DNA of 64,000 nucleotides, taken from positions 17,898,297 to 17,962,296 of the forward strand of contig OY294068.1 of the NCBI GenBank assembly GCA_958510875.1, given 5' to 3'. The notes beneath the pieces were generated by a model, which was not told the DNA's origin, ran no database searches, and was given only the letters and a program-made list of their open reading frames with translations. Both the position numbers and the translations under genes were made by a program. Shown in pieces: positions 31,356 to 43,443 of this stretch (positions are counted from its first letter, which is position 1; the number at the start of each line of letters is the position of its first letter). The DNA is from Endomychus coccineus (taxonomy: Eukaryota; Arthropoda; Insecta; Coleoptera; Endomychidae).

Positions 31356-32265
31356 CTGGAAAACAGGAGCCTCTTCTCTTCTGCGGAGCCCCAGGCGCGT
31401 CCCCAGGTGGCGGTTAGGGGAATGCTCATGGCCCTGTTGCCAGCAGGGTCAAGGGTAGGAGTAGACATGCTCCCGCGGACCAACAGGCACCCAGACCCTG
31501 GATAGATTATGGGTCTCCCAGTCACATGTTCCTGAGGAGAAGGTGACGAATATATTGCGGCTGATACGGAGAACCATATGTTCTGGAAGAGTAAGTTATC
31601 CCATCATAGATAACTCACTGAAACATTCAGGAAATATCGACAAACTGATAAAGTACTTAAACACAACTACCTTAATATTGGGAACAAACAATATTTTGGT
31701 ACAAAACGAGACGCCACAGGAGACATCCATAGCGTGATGGAGTACTGGAAACCCAGAAACCAGAACATCATGGTTAAAACGAAACAAACAGGGAATATCA
31801 ACGAACCGATATAGTACTGAGACTTGGGTACCTTAATATTGTGGAAAAACCATCTTTTGGTACAGATACACACAGGAAAGACCCATAAGGTGATCAAGTA
31901 CTGAAACCCCAGAAACCGTAACATCGGTAAAAAAACGAAACATAGGAAGTTATCCACAGAGGATAAATTACTAAGACAGAAAATACCGTAAAATTGGGTA
32001 TCAACCATATTATGGTATAAACATAACGTGAACATCAACGTATACAACGAATGTAGATATTTACGTTTAATCAACGTAAATATCACCACTAAACATCAAA
32101 AGAAACTCAGTTCGATATAACATCGACAAACAAAGAGAAAGACGCAGTCCATATTAGTTTTAGCAGGTATGCTCTAATAGACTTGAGTGAGTCCTGCACT
32201 ACCTGAAGTGATAGATAAAGCTGACGGTGTGCTCAAAGCATTTCCTCTTCACAGAAAAAAAAAGG
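31356..32265 (+). mobile_element. non-autonomous poly(A) retroposon nested in LINE copy B
   Basis: A 910-bp insertion with a 14-bp target duplication and a nine-A tail (32255-32263), the marks of LINE-driven retroposition. The 5' 170 bp is strikingly GC-rich (CCCCAGGCGCGTCCCCAGG, GCGGTTAGGGG), like the 5' UTR of R1/LOA-type LINEs. Then come three imperfect repeats of about 155 bp (31628-32095) and a 3' part ending CCTCTTCACAG before the A tail. No RT and no tRNA-like head. Best read as a deletion derivative (5' UTR joined to 3' UTR) of a LINE, or a new kind of SINE. Confidence 0.75.
31628..32095. repeat. three ~155-bp imperfect tandem repeats inside the retroposon
   Basis: Units start near 31628, 31789 and 31942. 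Shared words include GGAAATATC/GGGAATATCAAC, ACCTTAATATTG, TTTTGGTACA, CCCAGAAACC, ACATC..GGTTAAAA and CGAAACA. The third unit is more diverged and truncated. Confidence 0.7.
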
Positions 32266-32279
32266 GTTCCCAAACACAC
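32266..32279. repeat. 14-bp target-site duplication, right
   Basis: GTTCCCAAACACAC, identical to 31342-31355. Confidence 0.85.
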
Positions 32280-32707
32280 GCTGAAGATCTTGCATTCTAT
32301 CCGGAAGAGCTATCTGTATGATTGATGATGTTATACTTACGAGTTAATTGACCTCTCTAGAACGTAGAAAGGTGGGAGATCCTTCCCTTTGCTATAGATG
32401 TTTTCATTGTCGGTGTTCTCCAGGAATCTGGTCTGCTGTTCCACTACGAGAGACCCAGATAGGTGGACTAGACGAGCTCAAACTAGTCATCACTTCACTG
32501 ACTAACTCGACACCTGTCGAACTTTTTACTACCAGACCTAATTCTCTCAACTAACAGCGAAGTCTTGGAATTTTTCACCTAGAGAGGTCTTTCCCTATGC
32601 CTATAACCTCCAAACCTTTAAGAAAAATAGGAATGCCTATTTCCTCTCCCTACATTCCCCTGCTGGCTAACACGATGTTTTTGGAACATTTTAAGTTTTC
32701 CTCTAGC

Positions 32708-32708
<1 letters not shown>

Positions 32709-32780
<72 letters not shown>
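32709..32780. repeat. (TA)36 microsatellite
   Basis: Seventy-two bases of perfect TA dinucleotide repeat at the 3' edge of LINE copy B, where the other copies have GTGTA followed by A-rich sequence, so it probably expanded from the element's own end. Confidence 0.97.
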
Positions 32781-32781
<1 letters not shown>

Positions 32782-34469
32782 CGTTATAGATAGACAAAGG
32801 AGCGAAGGAGATTCAGTTCTGTGTGGAGCATCACAAGGGCAGCTTTCGTTCAATTTTTTTCTAATATCAATGAATTAGTGACTCAGTGATAATTATCACA
32901 TAGCAGTGAATTGTTTGGACTCATTGGAAATAACCAGTGGTAAATTTACTTCCTTCTTATCTTTCATATGCGTATGCATTACAAATGATGACACAACCAC
33001 AATCAATCAATCAAAACGTGTGTGGACAATTTCCGAGCACTTGGACTGCTTGATTGGGTTCATTGTGCACCCCTTGATATAAGAGCCAATTCCAAATTAT
33101 GCCATGAACGCGAGGCACAGACGCACCGACTTACTGACCCAGATCAGCCAGCCGATACGTCGTACTCGCGGCCACTATTTTGATTTGGAGCTATAGAAAT
33201 ACATCCTCACCAGAACCTCCAGACTTCCCGGTGTCCTTATAGCCCCCGACACAATCATTTCATGAATTTGACAAAAATTGAAAGCATAAATGGAATCAAA
33301 TACTGAGTTGAAAACATTATTGAAATTTTTTTGATGACCATTTTTACCCAAAAATTAATACATACAATTATATAGATTTTCAGGTGACAGAATAACCTAA
33401 TACTCGCGTACTTCAGAGCATGTTCATCAGGATATTCTTTAAAAGATATGAAAAGGTGGTTTATATTATTTCATTCAATAAATTTTTTCTCCTATCAAAG
33501 CCCTGAGTGCCCCCTATCTGTAGTTAACGGTTCACCATTGAATTATACGTCAGTAGTTTGAAGTGTAACCATTCGCGATATCAGATTTTTGATGATAATG
33601 GTTTTTAATATTACATGTCCTTCAATTTACAGGTTTATGGAGTATTGCGTGATATTCAATATTTTTGTTTGGTGAACGATTAATTATCTATAATAATTAC
33701 GGTTTTCATTATTACAAACTATAAAATGATGCAGTTATAGCTAGTAACAATGGATTTGATTATATATTCCATTACGATTATATTATAAAAGCGTATTCAT
33801 GGACATGTTCATTCCCCTGTAATTTTGTATTGTTGCAAAATGGAATATTCGTCGGTAGCTGATATTGAAATAAACATAATAGTATTAACTTTTGTATGTA
33901 TGCGCGTGTAGATACTTGCGGTGTTAGCTTTAATTGGTGATGAATAATTAATTTTTGTGGAATGTGTGTGTGTGCAAGATATCTGACGAATGAATTGGAG
34001 AAGTGGGTAATGATGAAATAAATGATTAGCAATGTTTGACAATTGAAGCCGTTATATTGTGATAGTTTATTGACAATGAAATGGAAATTAGTTTCACTTC
34101 AATATAATAACAATAGGATAAATTATTCATTGCGACTGCGTTGGGAATTTATTATGATCCACATGGCATGGTGGTATTTGTTGTTTTTCATATGTTCTTG
34201 GATTGCCTGATTATTCTGACAACTTTTACTATTTTGGACTGACAAATGAATGATAAAAGACACCTCCGATACTACCTAAACGACTTGATGGGAAATAGTT
34301 GCTTCATATTTTTTCAGTTTTAACCCATTATGCTTTACCTTACTTATGATCTTACATTCATTAAAAGCTCCTTTGCTCATTATTTTGGTTTATTTCTCCT
34401 TTATTGCCCATTTTGGGCGTTAAGTACAAGGGCCGTTTCCTTGGCTTCTTGTACTTTGGTCATATGCCG
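32781..34469. other. non-coding, no gene recognised
   Basis: A less AT-rich patch at 33040-33240 has no open frame. The frames at 33778-34042 are low-complexity and overlap in two frames, with no motif. Confidence 0.4.
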
Positions 34470-35260
34470 TTACGCCTCTGATTGAGAGATTCATATGCGT
34501 TTCCATCTTTTGGTATGCGTTTGTCGCCTGGTTCTGAATTATTTCCTCACTCTAAGGTATTCCTGTATCCCTATGGAGCAGGCCGTTTGTTACGTAGTAT
34601 GGTGCATCTAGATAGGATCTGGATTACCTTATTCTATATTATTTGCAAATTCTTTAGTTGCACGAATGATGCTTGTAACCATATTTCGGCGGTGTATGTT
34701 ATTGTCGGTCTTACCACACAAGTATAGATCCTTAATTTACTTTTGGTAGTTAGTTTGATTTTCCTGTTGTGTAGCGGATATATTTATCCCTTCATCTAAT
34801 TTGCCTTTTCCTTTATGTTCCTTAGATGGGGAATGAAATATGTCTCTCGTTGAGAACATTACAGCTTGGTTTTTATGGCGTTCACTCCTATTCGCCATTT
34901 GAACCACTCTCCGAGGTTCGTGATGAATCTCTGAAGCCTTGTTTGTACCCATTTTATTTGGATGTGTGGCATAAGGCGCCTATGTCGTCTGCATATTGCG
35001 CGAAGTCTACTCCTGTTGACTTAAGTATATGCGGTGTACAAATTGTAGAGTACCGGTCCAAGGATTGACCCTTGCGGCACACCTGCCTTTACTTTTCTTT
35101 ATTCTGTCGTGATATCGTTCACCCTCGTTTTGAATCTGCGCCCCATGAGGTACGAATCTATAAGCTTCAGAAAGGCTTTTGGTAGGTTATAACGGTACAT
35201 CTCATATATCAGTCCAGCATGTCATACCTTGTCGAAGGCTTTGGCTCATATCTGGGACCA
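34470..35260 (-). pseudogene. Jockey-like LINE RT fragment
   Basis: The minus strand reads AKAFDKV.HAGLIYEMYRYNLPKAFLKLIDSYLMGRRFKTRV, then VKAGVPQGSILGPVLYNLYTA, a shifted AQYADDIGALCHTS box with the catalytic pair, WVQTRLQRFITNLGEWFKWRIGVNAIKT (the Jockey 'LQ..l..l..W...WrikiNa.KT' block) and LRIYTCVVRPTITYTAEIWLQ. At least three frameshifts and several stops. It lies tail-outward next to a LOA-like LINE on the other strand. Confidence 0.82.
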
Positions 35261-35334
35261 CTGCACCGGTTGACATTACCTTGTTGTTCCCTTCTATAAT
35301 CTTCCCAGCTATTCTGGCAAGTTAAAATATTCCT

Positions 35335-36795
35335 TCAGGAAATCAGCAAGCCAACTATTTCTCTCCCATCAGCATTACGTCCTTCTCTCGAAAGCGCTGG
35401 AGAGGATGATCGATGGGTACGTCAAAGACGGTGCATTAACGAACTTTCCGCTTCACCGTTGACAGTACGCCTACCAGGTGGGCAAATCGACCGAGACGGC
35501 TCTTGATGATCTGGTTACCTAGATCGAAGGGGCTCTCAATCTTGGACATCGAAGGAGCGTTCGGCAGCATCTCCTTCGAGTCTATGTGCCACGATGCGGA
35601 GAGATATGAAATCGATCATACCTTGGTTAGGGGGATCAAGACTATGTTCTCGCATCAAAAACAATTCAGTTAAGGATGAATCTACATATCCAACTATATG
35701 CATCCTGGAAAATACCAATACAAGGAAATAATCTAAAAAGGACTTGATCACTGGACCTGGCGCCTCCACCAGTTTGTAGGTTAATACAATGAACGTTATT
35801 AAATTCTTGCTTACAAATATTTGATTTGGATTGAGACACTTTAGAGTAGTAGATAGTACAACAACCAGATAGCTGTCGCAACTGCTCTACACCAGTATAG
35901 CAGAGACAAGAATAGGGCTAGAATCTATTTCCATCTGCACAGCTAGAGGATGCCCACAAGGGGATTGGGCTCCCACTTATGTGATGTTTAATTGTAGACA
36001 GTCTCTGTAAGAGTTATAACGACGACATAGTCATAATCGTAACAGGTGAGTTTGAGACCGTCCTCTGCAGCATATTCCAAAGAGACCAAACATACTAAAG
36101 AATGGTGCCAATCGATGGGACTTAACGTCAACCCCACCAAAACCACATAAGTTGCCTTTACAAGGAAAATGAATTCCAACCTCGAAACCATCGAACTGGA
36201 TGAGAGCGTTATTGAGTGGAAGTCAGAAGTGAAATATATGGAAATTATACTAGGTAAAAACTCCTCTGGAGTAAAGGCGAAAAAGAGATTACTACCGAAG
36301 CTAAAACTTCCTAATTGTGTGTAGAAACCTGACACGAAAAGCTGGGGATGTAACACTAACACCCTGCGGTGGATGTCAGACTAATCATCATATATCGGTC
36401 ACTGGTCTGGGGCTAGTTCAAGGATAAATCTATCGAAAATTCAAAGACTAGCTTTTGTATGCATACCAGGTGCTATCAGAACATGCCCAACAGCTACTAT
36501 AGAGGCAATCTTGAGCCTCACACCTCTCCATATAGCAGTGGAGAATATGGCGGCGATGAAAACAACCTATAGAATGACTGGGGGAGGAACCATCAAACGT
36601 GAATATGGATCCCTCTCTCTGAATCAGCAAACCTGAGACATGTTCCGAAATAAGATGGGGAAAAGATAGCTTCGAGAAAGGCATTGGAATGAATCTAAGT
36701 TGCGAAAGAGAATGAGATGGAAACGCCATCCCTAGACTCAGTAGAAAGGCCATCAAATGGTACACTGGCGCAGTAGCAGCATAGGATACAATAAA
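35335..36795 (+). pseudogene. LOA/R1-like LINE RT
   Basis: The frame begins FLSHQHYVLLSKALERMIDGYVKDGALTNFPLHR and continues YAYQVGKSTETALDDLVT, the classic start of R1/LOA RTs. A damaged region follows. From about 35940 it reads RGCPQGDWAPTYVMFN, then YNDDIVIIVTGEFETVLCSIFQRE, where NDD stands for the YADD box, WCQSMGLNVNPTKTT, FTRKMNSNLETIELDESVIEWKSEVKYM, and after a frameshift INLSKIQRLAFVCIPGAIRTCPTATIEAILSLTPLHIAVENMAA, the LOA 'iTGA.rTtPtaA' block. RNase H is not present here. Several stops; dead. Confidence 0.85.
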
Positions 36796-38194
36796 TATTT
36801 TAGGTCGCAGTGTACAAGCATCCCCAACACAATACAGTACAATACAAGACACTTTGGACGAATCGAGTAGGTCTCTGAGAAACTGATCGGAGCTATTCAC
36901 TATCATACTTCTCGAGAGTGTGGTATCGTATTATAAAATGAGTTGACGACGTTGAATTGATCAATAAGCTATCGTTTGATAATTCAGATAATTATTACCT
37001 TCATAGGTATATAAACTTCAATGATATTAATACCTTGATTTGCACGCTAGCAGATTTATCGTTGTAGCATTCCTGGAACATATTGAGTGAAAGCCGTAGG
37101 ATTTATCACGTACAAGTAGTAGATATCCATAATTGCGGAACCGTTACAATGGTAAATGATAGGAATTTTGAATGGATATATAATATGATTCCCTACTATA
37201 TTTCCTTAGATGAATATCGGATATTTTGATTTCCAATTCATAATTAAGAATACTCGGAATTAGCAGTTACGCGTTATCTTCCCTCGAAACTCACAAGCGC
37301 CGGAAATCATAATGAAGGGTTCCCCGGAATTTAGTTGCTTATCGGGTTCTCGCCTTACCAGCTCTCCGTGTGTATCTTTTCGAACCAATGTAAATTTCAA
37401 GAATCAGACAAGCAATTCCAGGCCTCGTCCTTGACGTGTTCCCAACAGACTCCCTTTACGTACAGCGAATTAGATTCATAACCGCATTCGGAGCTCACTT
37501 TATTCCCTTATGGAAGCATTATCAAAGATAATTATCATTCGGTAATTAGATATCTGTTTTCCATCATACAGTACTAGGGCTCAACCCGTTGTATTTTTCT
37601 TTGATTTACAGAATAAACTAATCAATTGTTTAATTGGTGATTATTGGTTTTTAACTGAAATTGATTGATTTGAATTATTGACGATACTTAGTGGACACTA
37701 ATGGCATGATGATGTTAACAACTTATTGGAAATGATTCAACAAGGGTGACTCCTCAGATTTTGAAACTATTAAAATAGATCTCAAATATTCTGAAGTCAC
37801 AGTGAGTGAATATGTCTAAGGATCATCCTGCAATTGTCAGGATACGCGATACGCTTGATGATCCAGTGAGCTAGAGGCATGGAAGTCTAAAAAGATGGCG
37901 GAGAGAAATTGAACTACCCAGAGTATAGAAGATACGGATTTGCAACTGTTACTTTGCGGACGCTGCATAATAAATCAGGAAAAGAAACACCACAAGATCA
38001 TTATTGTAATAAGGATTTGGTATGGGTTATTCCCAATATTTGAAAACAAAATCATTTTTGGGAAATTCAAATTTCATGTAAAATTGAAATATCTCAAAGC
38101 AAAGTAACAAGAACATATAGGGGTTGTTAGACGTTTCCTGTTTAGTATGAATGATAAATGTTAGCGTGAGAAATAGTATGTGAACTTATAAAAT
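36796..38194. other. non-coding, no gene recognised
   Basis: No protein family signal on either strand. A moderately GC-rich patch at 37290-37500 has no open frame longer than 60 codons. Confidence 0.4.
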
Positions 38195-39080
38195 GAACTC
38201 AAATTAGTACACACCCGCTTCAAGAAGGTTTCAATAAGTTCACAAAAGTTCATAGTTCTGAAGGAAAGCATAAACCTGTCAAGATAAATAACCAATATTG
38301 GACGGAAAAAGAATGCCAGCCATATGATAAATGTTACTGTTAACCATCTGGAGATGTTAAGGTAGTGGGCGCTTTTTCCCAGACCCATTTTTGATCTGAA
38401 TTTGGAAGTTTTACACGTCTTTTTTCCGTAAGTTACATAATAAATCAAAATGTATCATACTTAAATCGGGACGTATCGTAGTATCTCATCATAAAAATTG
38501 TAATTAAATATAGTCTCAATTATGGTTGAAATGATATGTGCGTTCAAATTAGTTAGTCATATTTAGGAAAGGACAGATAGGTTCAGGAATCCCCACTTAA
38601 ACATTATGAACTAGAAACCTCAAGAGAGGAATCTTACTTCTTATTGGTTAAACAATTCAGGGATCTTTTTCCTTATTGAAGATTGGTTCTTGAGAAAATG
38701 GACGCATTAGAAATACCAGGGCAAATGCCTAAAACCTTTATATTTTCCAGCTTGAATAAGTTTCTTGAGAAATCACGTGACACTCAGTCGATTGATTTAC
38801 TAGTTTCTTCAGAGTGTTTTACGCAAGGGGGGTGGATTTCGCTAAATCAGAGTTGTTATTGTTCCACTTATCTCAAAGTGTGTTGAAATATTGAGTGTCT
38901 TGTGAAATAAAAGGTTGAGGGTAGATAATATTCTTCACGTTTGTTATGGGTAATCAATGATTGGGATCAAACTCCAACGTGTCATAGTTCTCTAAATTAA
39001 ATGGTGACACTGTCAATAAATGGATAGATTGGGGATTAGGAGTTTTATAGAGTTCCATAAAGAGAGAGCCATGTTACATT
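38195..39080. repeat. dispersed repeat Q, copy X
   Basis: Aligns with 47141-48405 over nearly its whole length (CACACCCGCTTCAA.., AACCTGTCAAGAT.AATAACC, ACCA.CTGGAGATG, AAGTTACATAAT.AATCAA, ATCAATGAT.GGG.TCAAACTCC, AGAGAGAGCCATGTTACA). Relative to copy Y it lacks about 370 bp. The minus strand has a 95-codon frame (38161-38448) partly conserved in copy Y. Class unknown. Confidence 0.75.
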
Positions 39081-39394
39081 ACTTATTACCTCAGACATGG
39101 AAATGAAGAATTTTTGGAAGTTTACCGAAAGGATTTCTTATTCATAATTAAGATATTTCTGTAGGACAACCTTGAAATATACCTTTTTCTTAACCACTAT
39201 TATTCTTGCGAAATTATTGCTTACTATCACTTTTTATTAATATGGTTTGTTCTTTTTTGAAGATTCCTTGCTCGCATCCTGAAATTCTCCTGTTTATTGA
39301 GTTTTCAATTGTATATATGTAATTTTTCTCGTTTCCATTTCTCCCAGAAAATGGCGAATAGAGCTCAAAATTAGTATCGATTGTAACATCAATC

Positions 39395-39845
39395 TATCAA
39401 TAATACGTTTCGACCTAAGCCGTCTAAACGCATTTTTCTCGAGAACGGTGAAACTTTGAGACCCTTAACAAGAGTATATTATTTGTTTGGAATGAAATTT
39501 CAAACCAGAAAAATGTGCAGAAAAAACCAGAAAATAATTCTCAAAAAAGTTAAGGCTAAGAGAAACGCCGAAAAGTCGTGCACCCAGTGCCCTTTACCGC
39601 ATAATCTAAACTGACTAAACCATCTTATTTGACGTTTTCTGAAACCTTCGAGTACCAGATTTCAACGAAATATCTGTAGCTGCATAGAAGCTACAGCAAA
39701 ATTTCGTTAAAAAAATGTAATTCAACCCTGTATCTCCGAAACGATAGAAGATAGGACCATAGTGTCTATGAAAAATCTGATTATTTTTGTAGAAACTACC
39801 GTCCCCTGCATTTACGGGAGGTCTTTCTGAAACACCCTGTATACA
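39395..39845. repeat. DNA-element-like block ending CACCCTGTATA
   Basis: The right edge reads GGTCTTTCTGAAACACCCTGTATA, a terminus typical of insect miniature inverted-repeat elements; the interior has ATCTCCGAAACGATAGAAG and a 12-bp-arm hairpin near 39670-39705 (TGTAGCTGCATAGAAGCTAC). A matching left terminus was not found, so it is an incomplete copy. Confidence 0.4.
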
Positions 39846-39962
39846 CTAAAACACTGATAAGTACGGAATAGGTAATCACTCTTATTCACTGGAATACTTT
39901 TGAAATACTGAGGCCCTTCACGCTAACAAGTAGCCATTTTCAGAGCAAACTGAATTAGAAAG
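39846..39962. repeat. palindromic repeat P, copy C (one arm)
   Basis: Shares ACACTGA.AAGTACG.AAT, TATTCACT, TACTGAGG.CC and AACAAGTAGCCAT with the left arm of copy A (13768-13857). Confidence 0.6.
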
Positions 39963-40782
39963 TAAGATGTACTTTTCACTCTTCAATATTATTATATTAG
40001 TGTTAAATAAAACAATCATTAAAAGTTTCATTGTCACTAATTCAAAAAAAAAATGTAATCATAACTTCGTTAACCCGGTAGCTTCCTCGAACAAATATGT
40101 ACAACTATAAATTTATACGGTTGCAGTTCATCCACAAAACAGACAGTTGTAAGCATTAAAGTACCTGAGAGCATTATCTGAGATTTTGCATGAGAAGGAG
40201 AGTAAATATATGAAGTCGTATACTCTCTTCAAAAATTGTTTTCAAGTTCACGCAATCAAACATCTGCATCACCTATTCCTGTCTCTCTCTCTACCAATTT
40301 AGGTCATTTCTACTTACCGCCTGAAATTTACTTCCGTCTACCGTAATTACAGCAGCTTAACATTCTTGCCCAAGTCGCAGCTTATCGTTAGATTAACGAA
40401 CAATTGTTTTAATTACGTACCTTCCTCAAATGGAAGCCTTTTATTCCCCGTTGTCACTAAATTTTTGATAGTTCAATTCAAAGATTTGTCCGTATTCCGA
40501 ATTTTGCTCGAAGCTTTTGTTTCAGGTCTCATTTTAATATCAGAAGAATTCAGCTGGTTTTGCCAGGCGACTAGCGTTCAAACGTGATGAGGATATCATA
40601 AAGTGTGCTTGAAAAGCATGGAACAAATTTATTATTTTGAGAGAAATCAACTTATTTTGATTCACTTATTTTAAGTGCAATATATGCCTTGTTCATGGGT
40701 TATGTGATGTCTGCCATAGCATAGATGTGATAATGACTCATCTATGGATCTGTCTGTTATGAACATTATTGGTGATTATATT
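39963..40782. other. non-coding, no gene recognised
   Basis: The 73-codon frame at 40366-40587 shows no motif. Confidence 0.4.
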
Positions 40783-41316
40783 AGCAGTCACAAACTCCAC
40801 AATATATCGAATCTGTTTCACATTTTTACTTGTTTTGAAGCTCATGTGTGCAAAATTTCATTTAAAGTTTTGAAACCTGGATCCATAGGCAAATAGATCC
40901 ATAGAGTTGGAAACAATACATTTAGAGACAAAGTTGCAGGACCAACCATACGAAAAAAAACTGGGAAAATGCTATGAATAGAAATAATTAGATGACATGG
41001 CACTTTCACCAAACCCAGCGCATCCACCATTTTGTACATAGCCATCTATGTCTGTCGCAAACGTCACAATATATCGAATCCGTTTTACGTTTTAACTTGT
41101 TCTGAAGCTCATGTGTGCAAAATTTCATTTAATTTTTTGAAACCTGAATCCATAGGCCAATAGATTCATAGAGTTGGAAACAATACATTTAGAGACAAAG
41201 TTGCAAATCCAACCATATGAAAAAACTTGGAAATGCTATGAATAGAAATAAATAGATGACATGGAACTTTCACCAAACCCATCGCATCCACCATTTTGTT
41301 CATAAAAACGAAGAAT
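40783..41316. repeat. 267-bp direct tandem duplication
   Basis: Two head-to-tail copies, offset 267 bp (40783 and 41050), share long exact words such as CACAATATATCGAATC, TGAAGCTCATGTGTGCAAAA, AGTTGGAAACAATACATTT and GCATCCACCATTTTGT. On the minus strand both keep an open frame containing KMVDA.GLVKVPCHL and MVG.ATLSLNVLFPTL, which may simply reflect the duplication. Confidence 0.9.
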
Positions 41317-41559
41317 TTGATCATAGGATCGAGATAAATTTTTGTGTATAACCTATCCCCGTTGAAGGCAGTAGTGAATATCACAGGTCATTGCATGTTA
41401 GTGGAGAGCTGCCTGCCACTACGGCAATCATAAATGCGATAGGCGTTTCGCTGTAGACTTAACTCAGGGGCACAGTTGTTCAATTATTGCCAGCCTAGTG
41501 AAAGCTTGTAGTAAATGATAGTTGCTTGTGATTAACTTGACAGAGTTGATCATTCAATA

Positions 41560-42290
41560 TAAATATAGATGTCTCGGTGATACTACTAATTAAGGGACAT
41601 ATTATAAGCTTTGGTGATGACATTGTAGTCTTCTTCAAAGAGGATACTTGAGAAAAATTAAAAATTTAACAGAAAATGAAATCTGCAGCATGAGAAAAGG
41701 TTTGATAATGAAGTACCCAAAATTATGACAAAATTAAATGTATTTCTCTCACTTCCTATACAAATAACCAACCTCATTTGAAAAGACTTGAAATAAATAA
41801 AGACCTACATATTATTTCGGAAAATGCCATCAATTACTTAGGAATCATTATTGATGAATACTTGAAATGGAATCTTCAATTGAAAATAACATATTATGGG
41901 CTAGTGGAATCACGGCTCACTTATGAGATCATTGGTTGTGTAGAGCGAATGACAAGAAATTTGGGAGTCGTTCAAAAATGGGTGCTGAAAGTTATATTGG
42001 ATAAGGACACGTTCCCAAATAGATGATCTGTATAATGAAGTACAAGTCTTTGATATTGAAAAGCCTGATTGCGAAGTATTCCTTATCAACAACTTTAAAT
42101 CAAAACATAATATTTCTTACAATGAACATGAATATAACACAAGTCTAAAAAATGTCTGTAAAAGATCAAAAACAAGAAAACAAATTGGACTTGAACATTT
42201 TATCTACCTACTATATAGACTATATGACGCTCTCCCTATAGAACAAAAAAATTTAACTCTGGCTTAGGCAAGATGAAAAATATGTAATAT
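41560..42290 (+). pseudogene. CR1-like LINE RT fragment
   Basis: Begins GHIISFGDDIVVFFKED, the catalytic box with FGDD instead of FADD, followed by stops, then a frame (41778-42026) with NAINYLGIIIDEYLKWNLQL, LVESRLTYEIIGCVERM and VVQKWVLKVILDK, corresponding to the thumb of CR1-like RTs. About 30 residues between KWNLQL and TYYGLVES are deleted relative to the copy at 19.7 kb. The C-terminal region continues with stops to about 42260. Confidence 0.75.
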
Positions 42291-43050
42291 TATCAAATTA
42301 GGCTGATGTAGCAAAGCTGAATCATTAATTATCAATTAGAATTCATTTAGATATCGAACAAGTTGCTGAAATTCGAGCTCGTAAATGAACGTAAGCAGAA
42401 ATAAGATATTCCTTGTTGCCTTTTATTACGGACAAGTCAAGTATATGAGTTCATTTCTCAGTACGACCGTTCCGTCATAAATTAATACAGTTTGTTCTTT
42501 GTATCTTTGGCGAGGAAACGAGTTGTAAAGTCTCGGAATCATTGTCAAGGAAGGGTCATTATAATTTGTAAAATATCGACAAAGTCGAATCGGTTGCTCA
42601 CAATTTCAATAGGCAATAATAAATCACGTATTTAACAGAAAAGGGTCTAATGAAAGCAAATGCTTTTCAGAATATTGTTAGTTTAGATATATTTCATGAT
42701 CAGATTCGAAACGGCAGGTTGATCCCTTGCTATGGCTCAAACAAAGGTTTTTACACAGTCTTTTCTCTTGAAGCTACAATTACTCACGTAACCATAACAT
42801 AAGACATATAGGTGCTTAGAATAATAATTTGATATAATTTTCATTCATACCCGAATTCAAGGGAGTCTAAATCAGGTAATAAAATCAAGGTGTCTGTAAA
42901 AAAAATAGAATAGTTCTTTTGTATCCAGCTCACAAGGCGGAGGCAAGCCCTCTCTCATTGGGTAGAAGTTACTACCTCAAAACGTATTGGGCAAAGAGGA
43001 ATGGTTATCCAAACTTATGAGGAATCAACTCTTCACACAGAAGGAAGTGA
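42291..43050. other. non-coding, no gene recognised
   Basis: AT-rich spacer without recognised signals. Confidence 0.4.
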
Positions 43051-43300
43051 CATTTTCTAGCTTGAATTGTTTTCCTGAGAAATCACGTGGCACTTTGGGT
43101 TTCAAATTGATTTAACTTAGTAGTTTCTGCAGAGTATTTTTGGTGAGGAGTATGATTTTGGTAAATCAAAATTGTTTTAGATTTTATATCGAAGTTTGTT
43201 GTTCTCAGTTCTCATTTCAAGTTCATGTTCAATAATACATTCAAAATCAGTTCATTTAGTTTGGATCCCCTAGAGTCATCCTGGTGGGGGAATTATTTAA
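43051..43300. repeat. dispersed repeat Q, copy Z (partial)
   Basis: Matches the middle of copies X and Y (ATTTTCTAGCTTGAATTG, TTGAGAAATCAC-like, TTGTTGTTCTCAGTT, TCAATAATACATTCAAAAT, CATCCTGGT). Confidence 0.7.
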
Positions 43301-43426
43301 TAATTTCAGTTCTTTATTATTTAATTTAGATTTTCTAGGTGATTTTTGTTGAGCTTAGGTTTTTAGCTTATATTTATTCTCATTAGTAATATGTGTAACA
43401 TCATCATTGAATATTTGAATCACATC

Positions 43427-43443
43427 TTTTTTTTTTTTTTTTT
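43427..43443. repeat. poly(T)17 run
   Basis: Seventeen consecutive T. It could be the poly(A) tail of a minus-strand retroposon, but no recognisable body lies to its right. Confidence 0.8.

Larger units (their letters stand above)
31145..32710 (+). pseudogene. LINE family L1a, copy B, split by a retroposon
   Basis: 31145-31341 matches the 25.9-26.1 kb part of copy A (MLGMTINSTLSCDDHVR-like, SRTTLHPSSS/YFTSQQLLIIYKAQI). After the insertion the element resumes at 32266 (FPNTR.RSCILSGRAIC) and continues through SLERRKVGDPSLCYRCFHCRCSPGIWSAVPLRETQIGG (32348-32554) to LTRCFWNILSF-like sequence and the (TA)n run at 32709. Multiple stops. Confidence 0.75.

Noticed and set aside
31667..32089. 140-codon minus-strand frame in the retroposon
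   Set aside because: Arises from the three tandem 155-bp units (repeated MLRFLGFQY and ITLW segments), not a gene.
36448..36906. 152-codon minus-strand frame
   Set aside because: It is the antisense shadow of the LOA-like RT encoded on the plus strand (INLSKIQRLAFV... block).
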